Below are positions 53,994-62,795 of a stretch of DNA of 64,000 nt, in pieces. The DNA comes from UBA5109 sp965661005 (GTDB lineage: Bacteria; Pseudomonadota; Gammaproteobacteria; Pseudomonadales; Pseudohongiellaceae). Location of the stretch: assembly GCA_965661005.1 (NCBI GenBank), contig CBFICB010000002.1, positions 62,001 through 126,000 on the forward strand, in the 5' to 3' direction. Below the pieces are notes generated by a model. It worked only from the letters and a program-made list of their open reading frames with translations, was not told the origin of the DNA and ran no database searches. The stretch's first letter is position 1; every line of letters starts with the position of its first letter. Made by a program: the position numbers and the translations under genes.

Positions 53994-56539
53994 TGCTATG
54001 GCTAAAACTTGCCTTTAAGGAAATCAGCAATAATTTCCGTTTCAGTCTCTTCTTTATTATCAATCTGTCTATTGGACTGATTGGCTTTATCGCACTGGAC
54101 TCTTTCAAAAATTCAATCGATACGCATCTGAATAATAACTCCCGAGCCATCCTGACTGCAGATGCCCAAATTTCAGGCAATCAACCTTTGACGGATGTTG
54201 AATTTACTCTGGCTGATAATATTTTTAATGCCGCTTATGAATATTCTGACCAGATTTCTTTTCTCTCCATGGTCGCAGGAAATGATGCCTCGCGCATGAG
54301 CCAGCTCATCGGTATTGATGCTAACTATCCTCAATATGGTGAATTCGTTTTACAGGAAGGTGGCATTCTGACTGACGACTTACGCGAGGAGTTGTTTAGC
54401 AGTAATTCTATCTGGGTTGCTGAAAGCCTGATGCTTACGCTAGATCTGGATATAGGCGATTCAATCAAGATTGGTGCTATGGATTTCACTATCACTGATA
54501 TGATTGAAATAGACCCCAGCAGCACTATTTCAGTGATGTCTAATTTTCCGGCAATCTATATGGCGCTGGAGCAGATTCAGGCTACCGGCTTAATTCAATT
54601 AGGCAGTCGCATCAATTATTCGCGCTTCTATAAGTTTAATGAAGATGTGAATATGGATACCTGGGAAGATGAGTTTCGTCAAGCCGAACTTGAAATCCTC
54701 GGTGATACGCGCCGTATCAGCATGACAACCCACCAAGAGCGCAGCGAAGACCTTGGACGCATCCTCTCCTACATGAATGATTATCTTGGGCTCATTGCCC
54801 TTATTGCCCTATTCCTTGCCGGCGTTGGTGCCGCTTACTTGTTCCGTTCTTTTTTTACCAGCCGCTTTAAAGATATGGCGATATTAATGTGCCTGGGTGG
54901 TACGCCTAAACAAGCCTACTTGATGACCCTTATGCAAATTGTGCTGCTTGGTTCAATTTCTGCCGTTATTGCCAGCTGTATCAGTTTTATTACTATGCCA
55001 GTCTTACCCAGGTTATTTGAAAATTTTCTGCCACGCGGCTTTGTCAATGAAATGGAACTGAGTTCATTTATTCTGGCTTTATTTCTGGGCACCATCGGCT
55101 CGGTCATTTGCTGCCTGCCAATATTGTCAAAGATCTATGACCTGCACCCTATTGCTTTGTTTCATGAAAAGGTTCAGCCCAGCAAATCACTGCCACACTG
55201 GAAACGCCATACCATGAGTTATGCACCCATATTAATCGTGTTCTGGTTTCTCGCTGTATGGCAATCCAGCTCATTTCTTATCGGCAGCTTGTTTATTGCT
55301 TCCTTTCTTGCTGCGATTTTTATTCTCGGGCTGGTTGCCTGGTACATACTAAAATATTGCGGCTCTTTTTCTAATCATTCAAATGTGACTCAAAAACTTG
55401 CCTTGCGAAATTTAAATCGTAATCGCCTGGGTGCCATTTCCTGCTTTCTTGCTATAGGCCTTGGTTCTTTGTTGATCAATCTGATACCTCAAATAGAAAA
55501 AGGCTTGCAGGAAGAGATATCGCAACCGGATGACTTTTCAGTTCCTGATTTCTTCATGTTTGATATACAGCCAGACCAGCTTGAAGGATTAGAAACAATA
55601 CTTGCAAGCTATGGGCATGATCTGGCCTTTGTCTCTCCTCAGGTACGTGCTCGAATGGAAGCTATCAATGCTGGACTGGTAGAAGATTTTGAAGAAACTC
55701 CTGATGAGCAAATGCAACGTCGACGCTCAGTGAATCTGACTTATCAGGACTCACTGAAAAGCTCTGAGCAACTCGTTGCGGGAGAGGAGTGGAACGTCCC
55801 CTGGAGTTTTGATTCTGATGAACTCCCCGGTATTTCACTGGAGCTGGATTTCGCCGAACGGATTAATGCAAAACTAGGTGATGTCATTAGTTTTGATGTC
55901 CAAAGCGTCCCTATCAGCGGGCGCGTGATGAATTTGCGCACAGTGGACTGGAACAGTTTCCAGCCTAACTTTTTCATCTCCTTTCAACCCGGCGTGCTGG
56001 AACCCGCCCCAAAAACCTTTGTAGCAGCGGTCAGTAACGTTCCAGAGGAACAACAGCTGAGCATTCAAAATGAAATAGTAGAGACACTCCCCAACATTTC
56101 TATTATCAATGTTGGCCAGCTTGTTGCCAGCATTCTAGATATTACCAACCAGATAAGCTGGGGAATTAAAGTGATGGCTTATTTAGCTATTTTTGCTGGC
56201 TTGGTCGTACTCTATTCAATTGCCCGCTATGAAGTGAAATCACGATTCTGGGAAATCAACCTGCTCAAAATTCTTGGTGCTAACTTTAAGGACGTAAAAA
56301 ATATTGTTCAGATTGAGTTTGGTATCCTGGGCTTTTTTGCCGCTTTTGTCGGCGTCAGTTTAAGTTTGATAATTTCTTACGCTATTTCATGGTTTATTTT
56401 TGACAGCATATGGCAACTCTCATGGGGCATAACCGCTTTTAGTATCGTCGCTATTACCAGCTTAAGTGTGCTGACTGCACTGGTAGCCACCATGTCTGTG
56501 CTAAAACAAAAACCCTTACAATTGTTACGAGCTGATTAG
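53993..56539 (+). CDS. ybbP: ABC transporter permease YbbP-like
   Basis: An 848-residue FtsX/MacB-fold permease with two FtsX domains, about ten membrane helices (one near the N-terminus, three-helix bundles near 260-370 and 720-840) and a large periplasmic region between. Partner of YbbA. With the preceding genes it forms the tesA-ybbA-ybbP unit. It ends 51 bases before the tRNA-Leu. Confidence 0.9.
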   Translation: MLWLKLAFKEISNNFRFSLFFIINLSIGLIGFIALDSFKNSIDTHLNNNSRAILTADAQISGNQPLTDVEFTLADNIFNAAYEYSDQISFLSMVAGNDASRMSQLIGIDANYPQYGEFVLQEGGILTDDLREELFSSNSIWVAESLMLTLDLDIGDSIKIGAMDFTITDMIEIDPSSTISVMSNFPAIYMALEQIQATGLIQLGSRINYSRFYKFNEDVNMDTWEDEFRQAELEILGDTRRISMTTHQERSEDLGRILSYMNDYLGLIALIALFLAGVGAAYLFRSFFTSRFKDMAILMCLGGTPKQAYLMTLMQIVLLGSISAVIASCISFITMPVLPRLFENFLPRGFVNEMELSSFILALFLGTIGSVICCLPILSKIYDLHPIALFHEKVQPSKSLPHWKRHTMSYAPILIVFWFLAVWQSSSFLIGSLFIASFLAAIFILGLVAWYILKYCGSFSNHSNVTQKLALRNLNRNRLGAISCFLAIGLGSLLINLIPQIEKGLQEEISQPDDFSVPDFFMFDIQPDQLEGLETILASYGHDLAFVSPQVRARMEAINAGLVEDFEETPDEQMQRRRSVNLTYQDSLKSSEQLVAGEEWNVPWSFDSDELPGISLELDFAERINAKLGDVISFDVQSVPISGRVMNLRTVDWNSFQPNFFISFQPGVLEPAPKTFVAAVSNVPEEQQLSIQNEIVETLPNISIINVGQLVASILDITNQISWGIKVMAYLAIFAGLVVLYSIARYEVKSRFWEINLLKILGANFKDVKNIVQIEFGILGFFAAFVGVSLSLIISYAISWFIFDSIWQLSWGITAFSIVAITSLSVLTALVATMSVLKQKPLQLLRAD

Positions 56540-56590
56540 CGCAAGTATAAATTGCGTAGCCTTAATTAATGGGTATAATACGCGGCCTGT

Positions 56591-56675
<85 letters not shown>

Positions 56676-56888
56676 TATCGACAAACAAACAAGTCCATAA
56701 CAGTCTTACATCCCGCATAAAATCTACAATTTCCTTATATTTAAAGACTATTAACATCTATTTTTTGTTATAAGAGTAAAGTGTTGCGTTGATCAATTGA
56801 AATCAATCAGCTAAAGTGCCACTCGAAGGAGTAACTCTCCCTAGCATGCACGACAAAACTGAGGTAAAAATGATTTGAGGTAAAAAAA

Positions 56889-58391
56889 ATGATTTATAAA
56901 GTTGTATTCTATAGAAAAATAATCGCGGTATCGATTGCAGTCAGTATATTTAGCGCCACACAATCACTAGCACAAGAACTTAGTCGTGAAGAATTTGATT
57001 CTCTTTCGGATAGGGTTAGAACTTTAGAAAGTGAAAATGCCAATCTTCGAAATGCAGAGGGAGCCAGAAACGTCTTTAGCAGTCTTGTCGGTACTAATGC
57101 TGAATATAGTTTCAAAGTGCTAGACCATGCAGAAATGACAAATACCAAGCAGCTATATCAATTACAAGCGCTTAGTAACGGGATGCTAGGTAGCAAGCTT
57201 ACCTTGGGCGGGCAAGTAACAGCTCTTCTCAATTATCAAGATGCAAATGAAAATTCAAAATTCGGCTGGCTCATGCGCCACCCAACTTCAGCTAATCAGA
57301 TTGGCACGTCTTCATCTGAAGCAGTTATTCACTCTTCTAATATCAACCTGACAGCTAAATTACACGAAAACATAACAGGTTACGTCGAGCTACTTTACAA
57401 TCCAGAACAAAATTTTGCATCAGGATCAACAATAACAGGTTTGCCGCGTAATAATGTTAATGTTAGAAGGGCATATGTCCTTTGGGGGAATTTGGATAAG
57501 TCCCCAATGTATGCTTCACTCGGAAAAATGGACATACCCTTTGGCTGGAATGATACGGTTAGCCCTTTCACTAATTCTACTAGTTGGCATTCATTTGCTG
57601 GATTAGCATATGGAGGTTTATTTGGATATGCTAATGAGAATCTACATCTAAGAGCGATGGCAATACAAGGAGGCGCTCAATTTAGGAATGCGAACACTCC
57701 AGTTGAAGGCACAAATGTGCCCTCTAAACTGAATAACTTTGCCGCTGACGCTAACTATACTTTTGCCTTTGAAAGCGATGCTACTTTAAATTTGGGAGCT
57801 AGTTATCAATATGGTTCAAGCTATTGTCAGGAATTTCAAGACACTCCAGCTGAAGCGCATTCGACGGGGGCGACTTTAATTCCTGGCGTTACCAGAAACA
57901 CTGCACCACAGGGCGTTAGGCATTTCAATTCATGCAATGATAATGTCGATGCTGTAGCAGCCTATGGCATTTATACAAACAGCAAACTAATGCTTACAGC
58001 AGAATATGCAACCACTTTGGATGTTTGGCCAGGCACCGCTAATCCCTACATTCCTCAATTTGCTGCAGAAAAAAATGAAACTTTTACCCTCGGTGGAAGA
58101 TATTCCTCTGATGTTGGTTTCCCTGAGCCTATAGATTTCTCTGTCGAATTTAGTCGTTTCAATGCTGGCTCTTCGGGCTCTCCTTGGGAGAAACAAGATC
58201 AACTAGTACTTGGTGCGTCTTATTATTTATCTCCAGGCGTCAATCTTTTTGCAGAGCTAATTCGTGTAGAAGGATGGGTACCTCTGAATTTTCTGAGCGG
58301 TGGCAACCCTGGTAGTCTTGTTGGGACTTCTTGGTCTAGCCAAACTTCTAGAAATAACATTTTTGCTCTTGGAATACAGGCGGCATTTTGA
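56889..58391 (+). CDS. Outer-membrane beta-barrel protein, LbtU-like porin
   Basis: A 500-residue exported protein. The signal peptide ends near residue 29 (SLA-QE) and is followed by a short coiled coil (REEFDSLSDRVRTLESENANLR), then alternating beta strands with aromatic ends and the terminal FALGIQAAF characteristic of outer-membrane barrels. It resembles siderophore-porin LbtU-type proteins, but this is a low-confidence family link. First gene of the tRNA-flanked region. Transport function is not established. Confidence 0.6.
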   Translation: MIYKVVFYRKIIAVSIAVSIFSATQSLAQELSREEFDSLSDRVRTLESENANLRNAEGARNVFSSLVGTNAEYSFKVLDHAEMTNTKQLYQLQALSNGMLGSKLTLGGQVTALLNYQDANENSKFGWLMRHPTSANQIGTSSSEAVIHSSNINLTAKLHENITGYVELLYNPEQNFASGSTITGLPRNNVNVRRAYVLWGNLDKSPMYASLGKMDIPFGWNDTVSPFTNSTSWHSFAGLAYGGLFGYANENLHLRAMAIQGGAQFRNANTPVEGTNVPSKLNNFAADANYTFAFESDATLNLGASYQYGSSYCQEFQDTPAEAHSTGATLIPGVTRNTAPQGVRHFNSCNDNVDAVAAYGIYTNSKLMLTAEYATTLDVWPGTANPYIPQFAAEKNETFTLGGRYSSDVGFPEPIDFSVEFSRFNAGSSGSPWEKQDQLVLGASYYLSPGVNLFAELIRVEGWVPLNFLSGGNPGSLVGTSWSSQTSRNNIFALGIQAAF

Positions 58392-58446
58392 TATAAATAG
58401 ATGGCTTAAGCTTTGTTTGGTCAGCGAAAACAGGCTCAGGACACCC

Positions 58447-58470
58447 CCCGCCTTAAAATTTTAGGGCGGG
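58447..58470. terminator. GC-rich hairpin after the porin-like gene
   Basis: CCCGCC(T)TAAAA / TTTTAGGGCGGG folds into a stem with little loop, without a strong T-run. Likely a terminator or transcript end of the porin-like gene. Confidence 0.5.
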
Positions 58471-58520
58471 CGTTAAGCTTTATTTAAACTTTTATATCAA
58501 ATACTATAGGTGAGAATTTT

Positions 58521-58991
58521 ATGAATAATAAAATTATAACTTTAGTCCTGTTTACGATATTTTTAGGTAGTTCAAGCTTTTCTCAAAACTTTTCTCTTGA
58601 AGCGACCTATGGAACCATTACTTTAAATGCAGGCTTCACGCCTGATCCTATGACTTTTTCCGTTAAGTCTGGTGGAAGTATTGATGCCTCGTCTTTGGGT
58701 GGTTCATGTGCAGGGTATATAGCTAATGCCCCAGATTTTCAATTTACTTTCTCGCCAGGCTTATTATCATTATGGGTTTCAGTAATATCATCGGCAGATA
58801 CTACGTTAGTTATAAATGCTCCTAATGGCTCCTGGATTTGTGACGACGATAGTGGTGGCGATCTTGACCCATCAATCAATTTCAAAGATCCGGCAAGCGG
58901 AGTTTATGATGTGTGGATAGGAACCTATAGCTCAACCTCAATCTATGATGCGACATTATATATTTCAGAATTAGGTCAATACGGGAATTGA
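58521..58991 (+). CDS. Small secreted protein with PPC-like beta domain
   Basis: A 156-residue protein with a signal peptide (about residues 1-21, SFS-Q). The rest is beta-rich, with DTTLVINAPNGSWICDDDSGGDLDPSINF and VYDVWIGTYSS, as in pre-peptidase C-terminal (PPC) type domains. The two cysteines could form a disulfide. Calcium-type acidic loops are suggested by CDDDSGGD. Function unknown; a stand-alone exported domain. Confidence 0.6.
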   Translation: MNNKIITLVLFTIFLGSSSFSQNFSLEATYGTITLNAGFTPDPMTFSVKSGGSIDASSLGGSCAGYIANAPDFQFTFSPGLLSLWVSVISSADTTLVINAPNGSWICDDDSGGDLDPSINFKDPASGVYDVWIGTYSSTSIYDATLYISELGQYGN

Positions 58992-59170
58992 TAGCAACGA
59001 AAACAATAATACTACTTATGTATTGCCCACTAAAATTAGAGGCATTTGACCTCTAAAAAAGATAGAATAAATAATACATATTTAGAATTATTCTTATGTC
59101 CTCTTTGTATCCAAACCAACCAACACAGCCTCCACTTCCTTTTCTAAATCACTCTCATTGTTTCTAATCT

Positions 59171-59779
59171 GTGAAATTGACTCTTTCTTTAATGCTAATT
59201 TTTATAGTCATGATTGGTATAACTTCGATCATCTCTATAACGGACGATACGCAAGATCAAACTTTGTTTAGTAATGAATCAACGATAGTCTATCAAAGGA
59301 ATGAATATTTACCTTATTGGGCCGATATTGACCAAGACTGCCAAGATACTCGGCAAGAAGTTCTAATTATTGAAAGTAAAGTCGATGTAGTATTAAGTAA
59401 ATCGGGCTGTGAAGTTATATCAGGCAGATGGTTAGACCCTTACACAGGCCAGACATATCAAAACCCAACTGAATTAGACATAGATCATGTCGTCCCACTT
59501 TACGAAGCTCATTTCAGTGGAGCGATGGAATGGACACAAGAAGAGAAAAGACAATATTCAAATAACCTCATTAATCCAAATACGCTTATTGCTGTTTATA
59601 ACGGAGCAAATAGATCAAAAGGAAGCCGTGATCCCGCTAACTGGATGCCCCCGAACAAAGCTTTTCATTGTGAATATATATCTATGTGGCTTGATGTTAA
59701 GGCTCAGTTTAATTTGAAAATGGACGATAGAGAATCAGTCTTTATAGAAAATAAACAAGAAGAGTGCTCAGCTCAATAG
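59171..59779 (+). CDS. Secreted HNH-type nuclease (DUF1524-like)
   Basis: A 202-residue protein with a hydrophobic N-terminus (signal or anchor) and the nuclease core ELDIDHVVPL, followed by NLINPNTLIAVYNGANRSKGSRDPANWMPPN, a His-Asn-His arrangement of the GmrSD/DUF1524 group. Four cysteines (DQDCQD, SGCEV, FHCEY, EECSA) probably form disulfides, consistent with export. GTG start. Possible role in DNA degradation or interbacterial action, unproven; no immunity gene is evident. Confidence 0.75.
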   Translation: MKLTLSLMLIFIVMIGITSIISITDDTQDQTLFSNESTIVYQRNEYLPYWADIDQDCQDTRQEVLIIESKVDVVLSKSGCEVISGRWLDPYTGQTYQNPTELDIDHVVPLYEAHFSGAMEWTQEEKRQYSNNLINPNTLIAVYNGANRSKGSRDPANWMPPNKAFHCEYISMWLDVKAQFNLKMDDRESVFIENKQEECSAQ

Positions 59780-60078
59780 GACTACCCAGCCTCTACAACC
59801 CTATAGTCACAACCTAGCAACTCAGCCAGTGCTATTATTTTAGCTTTGTTGGCTGGTGAGGCGGTGTAGTATTGAAGGATGTGCATGCTATAAAGGTAGT
59901 ATAGATTGGTAATAATCCAAATGGCTGGTTTCTATCCAAAGTTGTTATTATCCGCGTCAAGTTATAAAACTATGTGATCTCATAATGATATTGCTCGAAA
60001 TTATTAACTGTCTTTTCAATCACATGAAGACTAGGGTCAATTGAATGGAATGGTAATCCTGATAATAAGGACTTCGAC

Positions 60079-61659
60079 ATGAATAAAATATTCTTAGTAA
60101 TCCTATTTAGCCTTTCTTTATCTGCGTGTGGTGGCGGTGGCGGAGGTGGAACTGCAGCAGCCAATACAATTACTCAACCTCCTGCAAATAATAATACTCA
60201 ACTTAACACCAATTTCATTTCTGGGGTGTTTGAAGCATCTAGTGAATTTAAAGATGCATGTGAAACCCCTCGTTCTGGAAATTCATTCAATGATTATCTT
60301 GGCTCTGAGCTTACAGAAAAACAATGGTTAAGGTCTTGGAGCAATGAGACATACCTTTGGTATGATGAAATAACAGATGTAAACCCAAACCTCAATTACG
60401 ATAAATTCCAATACTTTGATTTATTAAAAACTAACGCCATTACACCATCTGGCAATCCTCGTGATAAATTTCATTTCACATACTCTACTGAAGAATGGGA
60501 GCAGCTTTCTCAATCAGGTGTAAGTTTGGGCTATGGGGTAAAATGGATTTTCGGAAGCAGTACTCCACCTCGCGATCTGCACGTAGCTTATGTTGAGCCT
60601 GGTTCGTCGGCAGAAAATGCCGGTCTTGTGAGGGGTATGCGTGTCATGGAAGTTGATGGTGTAGACTTTGTTAACGGTGCTACTACAGAAATAATAGACA
60701 CCCTTAATGCTGGAATATTTCCATCTAATGGAGCTGAAATACATACGTTTGGCATGCTAGCTCAAGGGGCTGCTGATACCGGAACTTATCCTAAATTTAA
60801 CTTAACCTCTGGTAATGTCACTTCTTCACCTGTGCTAGTTAATGACATCATCAATACTCCTACCGGTGATGTTGGCTATCTAGTCTTCAATGACCACATA
60901 GCCACTGCTGAGCTGGCACTGAGTAATGCTATTGTTGGTTTTTCGGCATCATCTGTAACTGACTTGATTCTAGACCTTCGTTATAACGGAGGGGGTCTCT
61001 TAGCAATTGCATCTCAGCTAGCATATATGATTGCCGGTGACGCAAATACTGTAGGCCGTATTTTTGAAGAAACCCAATTTAATGACAAAAGTTCGGGAGC
61101 TAATACTACCTTTCCATTCATTGATGAAACTTTAAGTTTTTCTGCAGCTTCAGGCCAAAACTTACCTTCTCTGGACTTAAATCGAGTTTATATTATTACC
61201 GGATCTGGGACTTGTTCCGCAAGCGAGTCCATAATAAATGCTCTAAATGGCATTGGTGTAGAGATAATTCTAGTTGGAGATACTACTTGTGGAAAACCTT
61301 ATGGCTTCCAGCCCCAGGATAACTGTGGTACGACTTACTTTACAATTCAATTTAAGGGGGCGAATGATATAGGTTTTGGTGATTACACTGACGGCTTTAC
61401 CCCTTCAAATTCAGGTGAAGGAGGAGTCTCAATTCAGGGTTGTGCAGTTATTGATGATATAAGTAAAGAGCTGGGAGATGTAACTGAGTCGAGGCTGGCA
61501 GCAGCATTAGCATATCGTCAAATACCAACAACATGCCCCGCGCCGCCACCGGCTTCAAGCTTATCTTCAATAAAAATAACTCCTTCTGAATTAATCTCAA
61601 CCGCAATTGAACAGCAGAATAATTTCTTTCAGAACAATCGAATACTGGGAAGGCCGTGA
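60079..61659 (+). CDS. Lipoprotein S41-family peptidase
   Basis: A 526-residue exported protease. The lipobox LSLSAC puts the lipidated cysteine at residue 17, followed by a glycine run. A PDZ-like domain lies at about 160-210 (VEPGSSAENAGLVRGMRVMEVDG). The S41 core has DLRYNGGGLLAIASQLAY and the serine region ITGSGTCSASESIINALNG. The C-terminus carries FFQNNRILGRP. Translationally coupled to the next gene by an ATGA overlap. Processing target unknown. Confidence 0.85.
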   Translation: MNKIFLVILFSLSLSACGGGGGGGTAAANTITQPPANNNTQLNTNFISGVFEASSEFKDACETPRSGNSFNDYLGSELTEKQWLRSWSNETYLWYDEITDVNPNLNYDKFQYFDLLKTNAITPSGNPRDKFHFTYSTEEWEQLSQSGVSLGYGVKWIFGSSTPPRDLHVAYVEPGSSAENAGLVRGMRVMEVDGVDFVNGATTEIIDTLNAGIFPSNGAEIHTFGMLAQGAADTGTYPKFNLTSGNVTSSPVLVNDIINTPTGDVGYLVFNDHIATAELALSNAIVGFSASSVTDLILDLRYNGGGLLAIASQLAYMIAGDANTVGRIFEETQFNDKSSGANTTFPFIDETLSFSAASGQNLPSLDLNRVYIITGSGTCSASESIINALNGIGVEIILVGDTTCGKPYGFQPQDNCGTTYFTIQFKGANDIGFGDYTDGFTPSNSGEGGVSIQGCAVIDDISKELGDVTESRLAAALAYRQIPTTCPAPPPASSLSSIKITPSELISTAIEQQNNFFQNNRILGRP

Positions 61660-62033
61660 TGAAGATTAAAGTATTATTATGTTGCGTTATATTGTGCTTG
61701 AGCAGCTGCGAAGCTACAAAACCACTACCAGCCGTTAGAGTTGTAGTAGAAGAATCTAATGAGGATGATCGTAAATTTATAAAACAAGCACTAACGGAAA
61801 TGTTAAATAACAGTAATGTGATTATTGCTGAAGATGCTTTTATCGAAAATTCAGAAATCATCATTGAAAGGCAAAGCATTAATGATAACGAAGGCAACAG
61901 AATATTGGGGCGTAGTTTTGAATCTCCATTAAATTTTAGGCTTTGGAAGCAAGGCAACGTTTGCCTTATAGAATATGTCGAGACTGAACAGAAGAAAGAA
62001 GTTCCAAACCTGCAATGTATAGCATTACCATAA
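61656..62033 (+). CDS. Small lipoprotein downstream of the S41 peptidase
   Basis: A 125-residue protein with a type II signal (CLSSC, residues about 14-18). The mature part is charged with a strand-rich pattern (IIAEDAFIENSEIIIERQSI) and a conserved-looking NRILGRSFESPLNF. That NRILGR motif is also at the end of the S41 peptidase. I do not recognise the family. The start overlaps the protease stop by four bases. Confidence 0.6.
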   Translation: MMKIKVLLCCVILCLSSCEATKPLPAVRVVVEESNEDDRKFIKQALTEMLNNSNVIIAEDAFIENSEIIIERQSINDNEGNRILGRSFESPLNFRLWKQGNVCLIEYVETEQKKEVPNLQCIALP

Positions 62034-62248
62034 GACTAATAGTACTTTAAAATAATTGAAATAATGAACTAGGAAGTGCCCCTAATTGGCCGATAGCAGA
62101 CGTTAGAGACTTCACCTTTTTTTCTAAAATGGCCTCTAATGTACCAAAGCAGGTACTACCTAAACTACACAGCCTTAAATGACACCCCCGTACCCTAAAT
62201 TAAGCCCCATCCCTAGGGATAAATTAAAAGGGATGATAATAGGTTTTG

Positions 62249-62268
62249 GTAACACTGATAGTAACACT
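62249..62268 (+). repeat. GTAACACT direct repeats near the att-like site
   Basis: Two copies of GTAACACT with 12-base spacing, 58-77 bases left of the second tRNA-end copy. Possible integrase arm sites, or chance. Confidence 0.3.
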
Positions 62269-62325
62269 ATAATTAACTGAACTAATTTATTAATATATAA
62301 TTCAATTAGTTAGTTTATATTATTG

Positions 62326-62345
62326 AGTCTCTCCGTCCGCACCAT
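62326..62345 (+). repeat. att-like repeat copy 2
   Basis: AGTCTCTCCGTCCGCACCAT, identical to 56657-56676, the 3' end of tRNA-Leu plus one base. Confidence 0.85.
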
Positions 62346-62369
62346 TATAGATTAGAGTATAGATTAGAG
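62346..62369 (+). repeat. Tandem 12-bp repeat next to the att copy
   Basis: TATAGATTAGAG twice in tandem, directly following the second tRNA-end copy. Confidence 0.7.
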
Positions 62370-62700
62370 ACTTTGATGAAAAACCTTTTACGACCCTTCA
62401 TCTTAGTTTTATTCTGATATTTTCTACTCCAGCATAACTGCCTTCGCTTTTCTTGATTTTCTCTCTTAGCTTTTTATTTAACTTTTTATTCTCTTTATTA
62501 CCCTCTTTTTACCCTCGTTTTTCTGCCTTATTACCCTCTTACCTTTCTTGTTCTGTATTTCGTAAAAGCCCCAGAAGAATACCTTTTATATCTTGATAGT
62601 TTGTCATTCTTATTTTTTCGCTGCTGTTTATAGTTATCTTTATATCGCTATCCCTTGGTCTTTTATAAAGCTATTTATTGCTAAACCTTTATTTTAATCC

Positions 62701-62737
62701 AAAAAAAAACTGACCCAGCATAAGCTGGATCAGTTTT
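62701..62737 (-). terminator. Terminator of the TonB-dependent receptor gene
   Basis: Stem ACTGA-C-CCAGC / GCTGG-A-TCAGT with loop ATAA. Minus-strand transcription would end in a run of U (the A9 of the plus strand), just after the receptor gene end at 62796. Confidence 0.8.
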
Positions 62738-62795
62738 ATTCTTTTAGGCAAAAATTAGTTCAACTAAGCTTGCCCAAAGTGGAAATGTGGAGCTA

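Larger units (their letters stand above)
62034..62795. other. 762-base spacer containing the second att-like repeat
   Basis: It holds a decayed palindrome-like sequence near 62074-62104, repeats of GTAACACT (62249, 62261), the att-like copy (62326-62345), a tandem 12-mer and a pyrimidine-rich run. It ends with the terminator of the TonB receptor. No credible gene was seen. Confidence 0.5.

Noticed and set aside
56676..62345. Integrase gene in the tRNA-flanked region
   Set aside because: None of the five frames there shows tyrosine or serine recombinase motifs; the surrounding gaps have no frames of adequate length.
62480..62570. Pyrimidine-rich run with GAGGGTAA-like units on the minus strand as a gene
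   Set aside because: Only a 22-codon frame could be found; no homology recognised.
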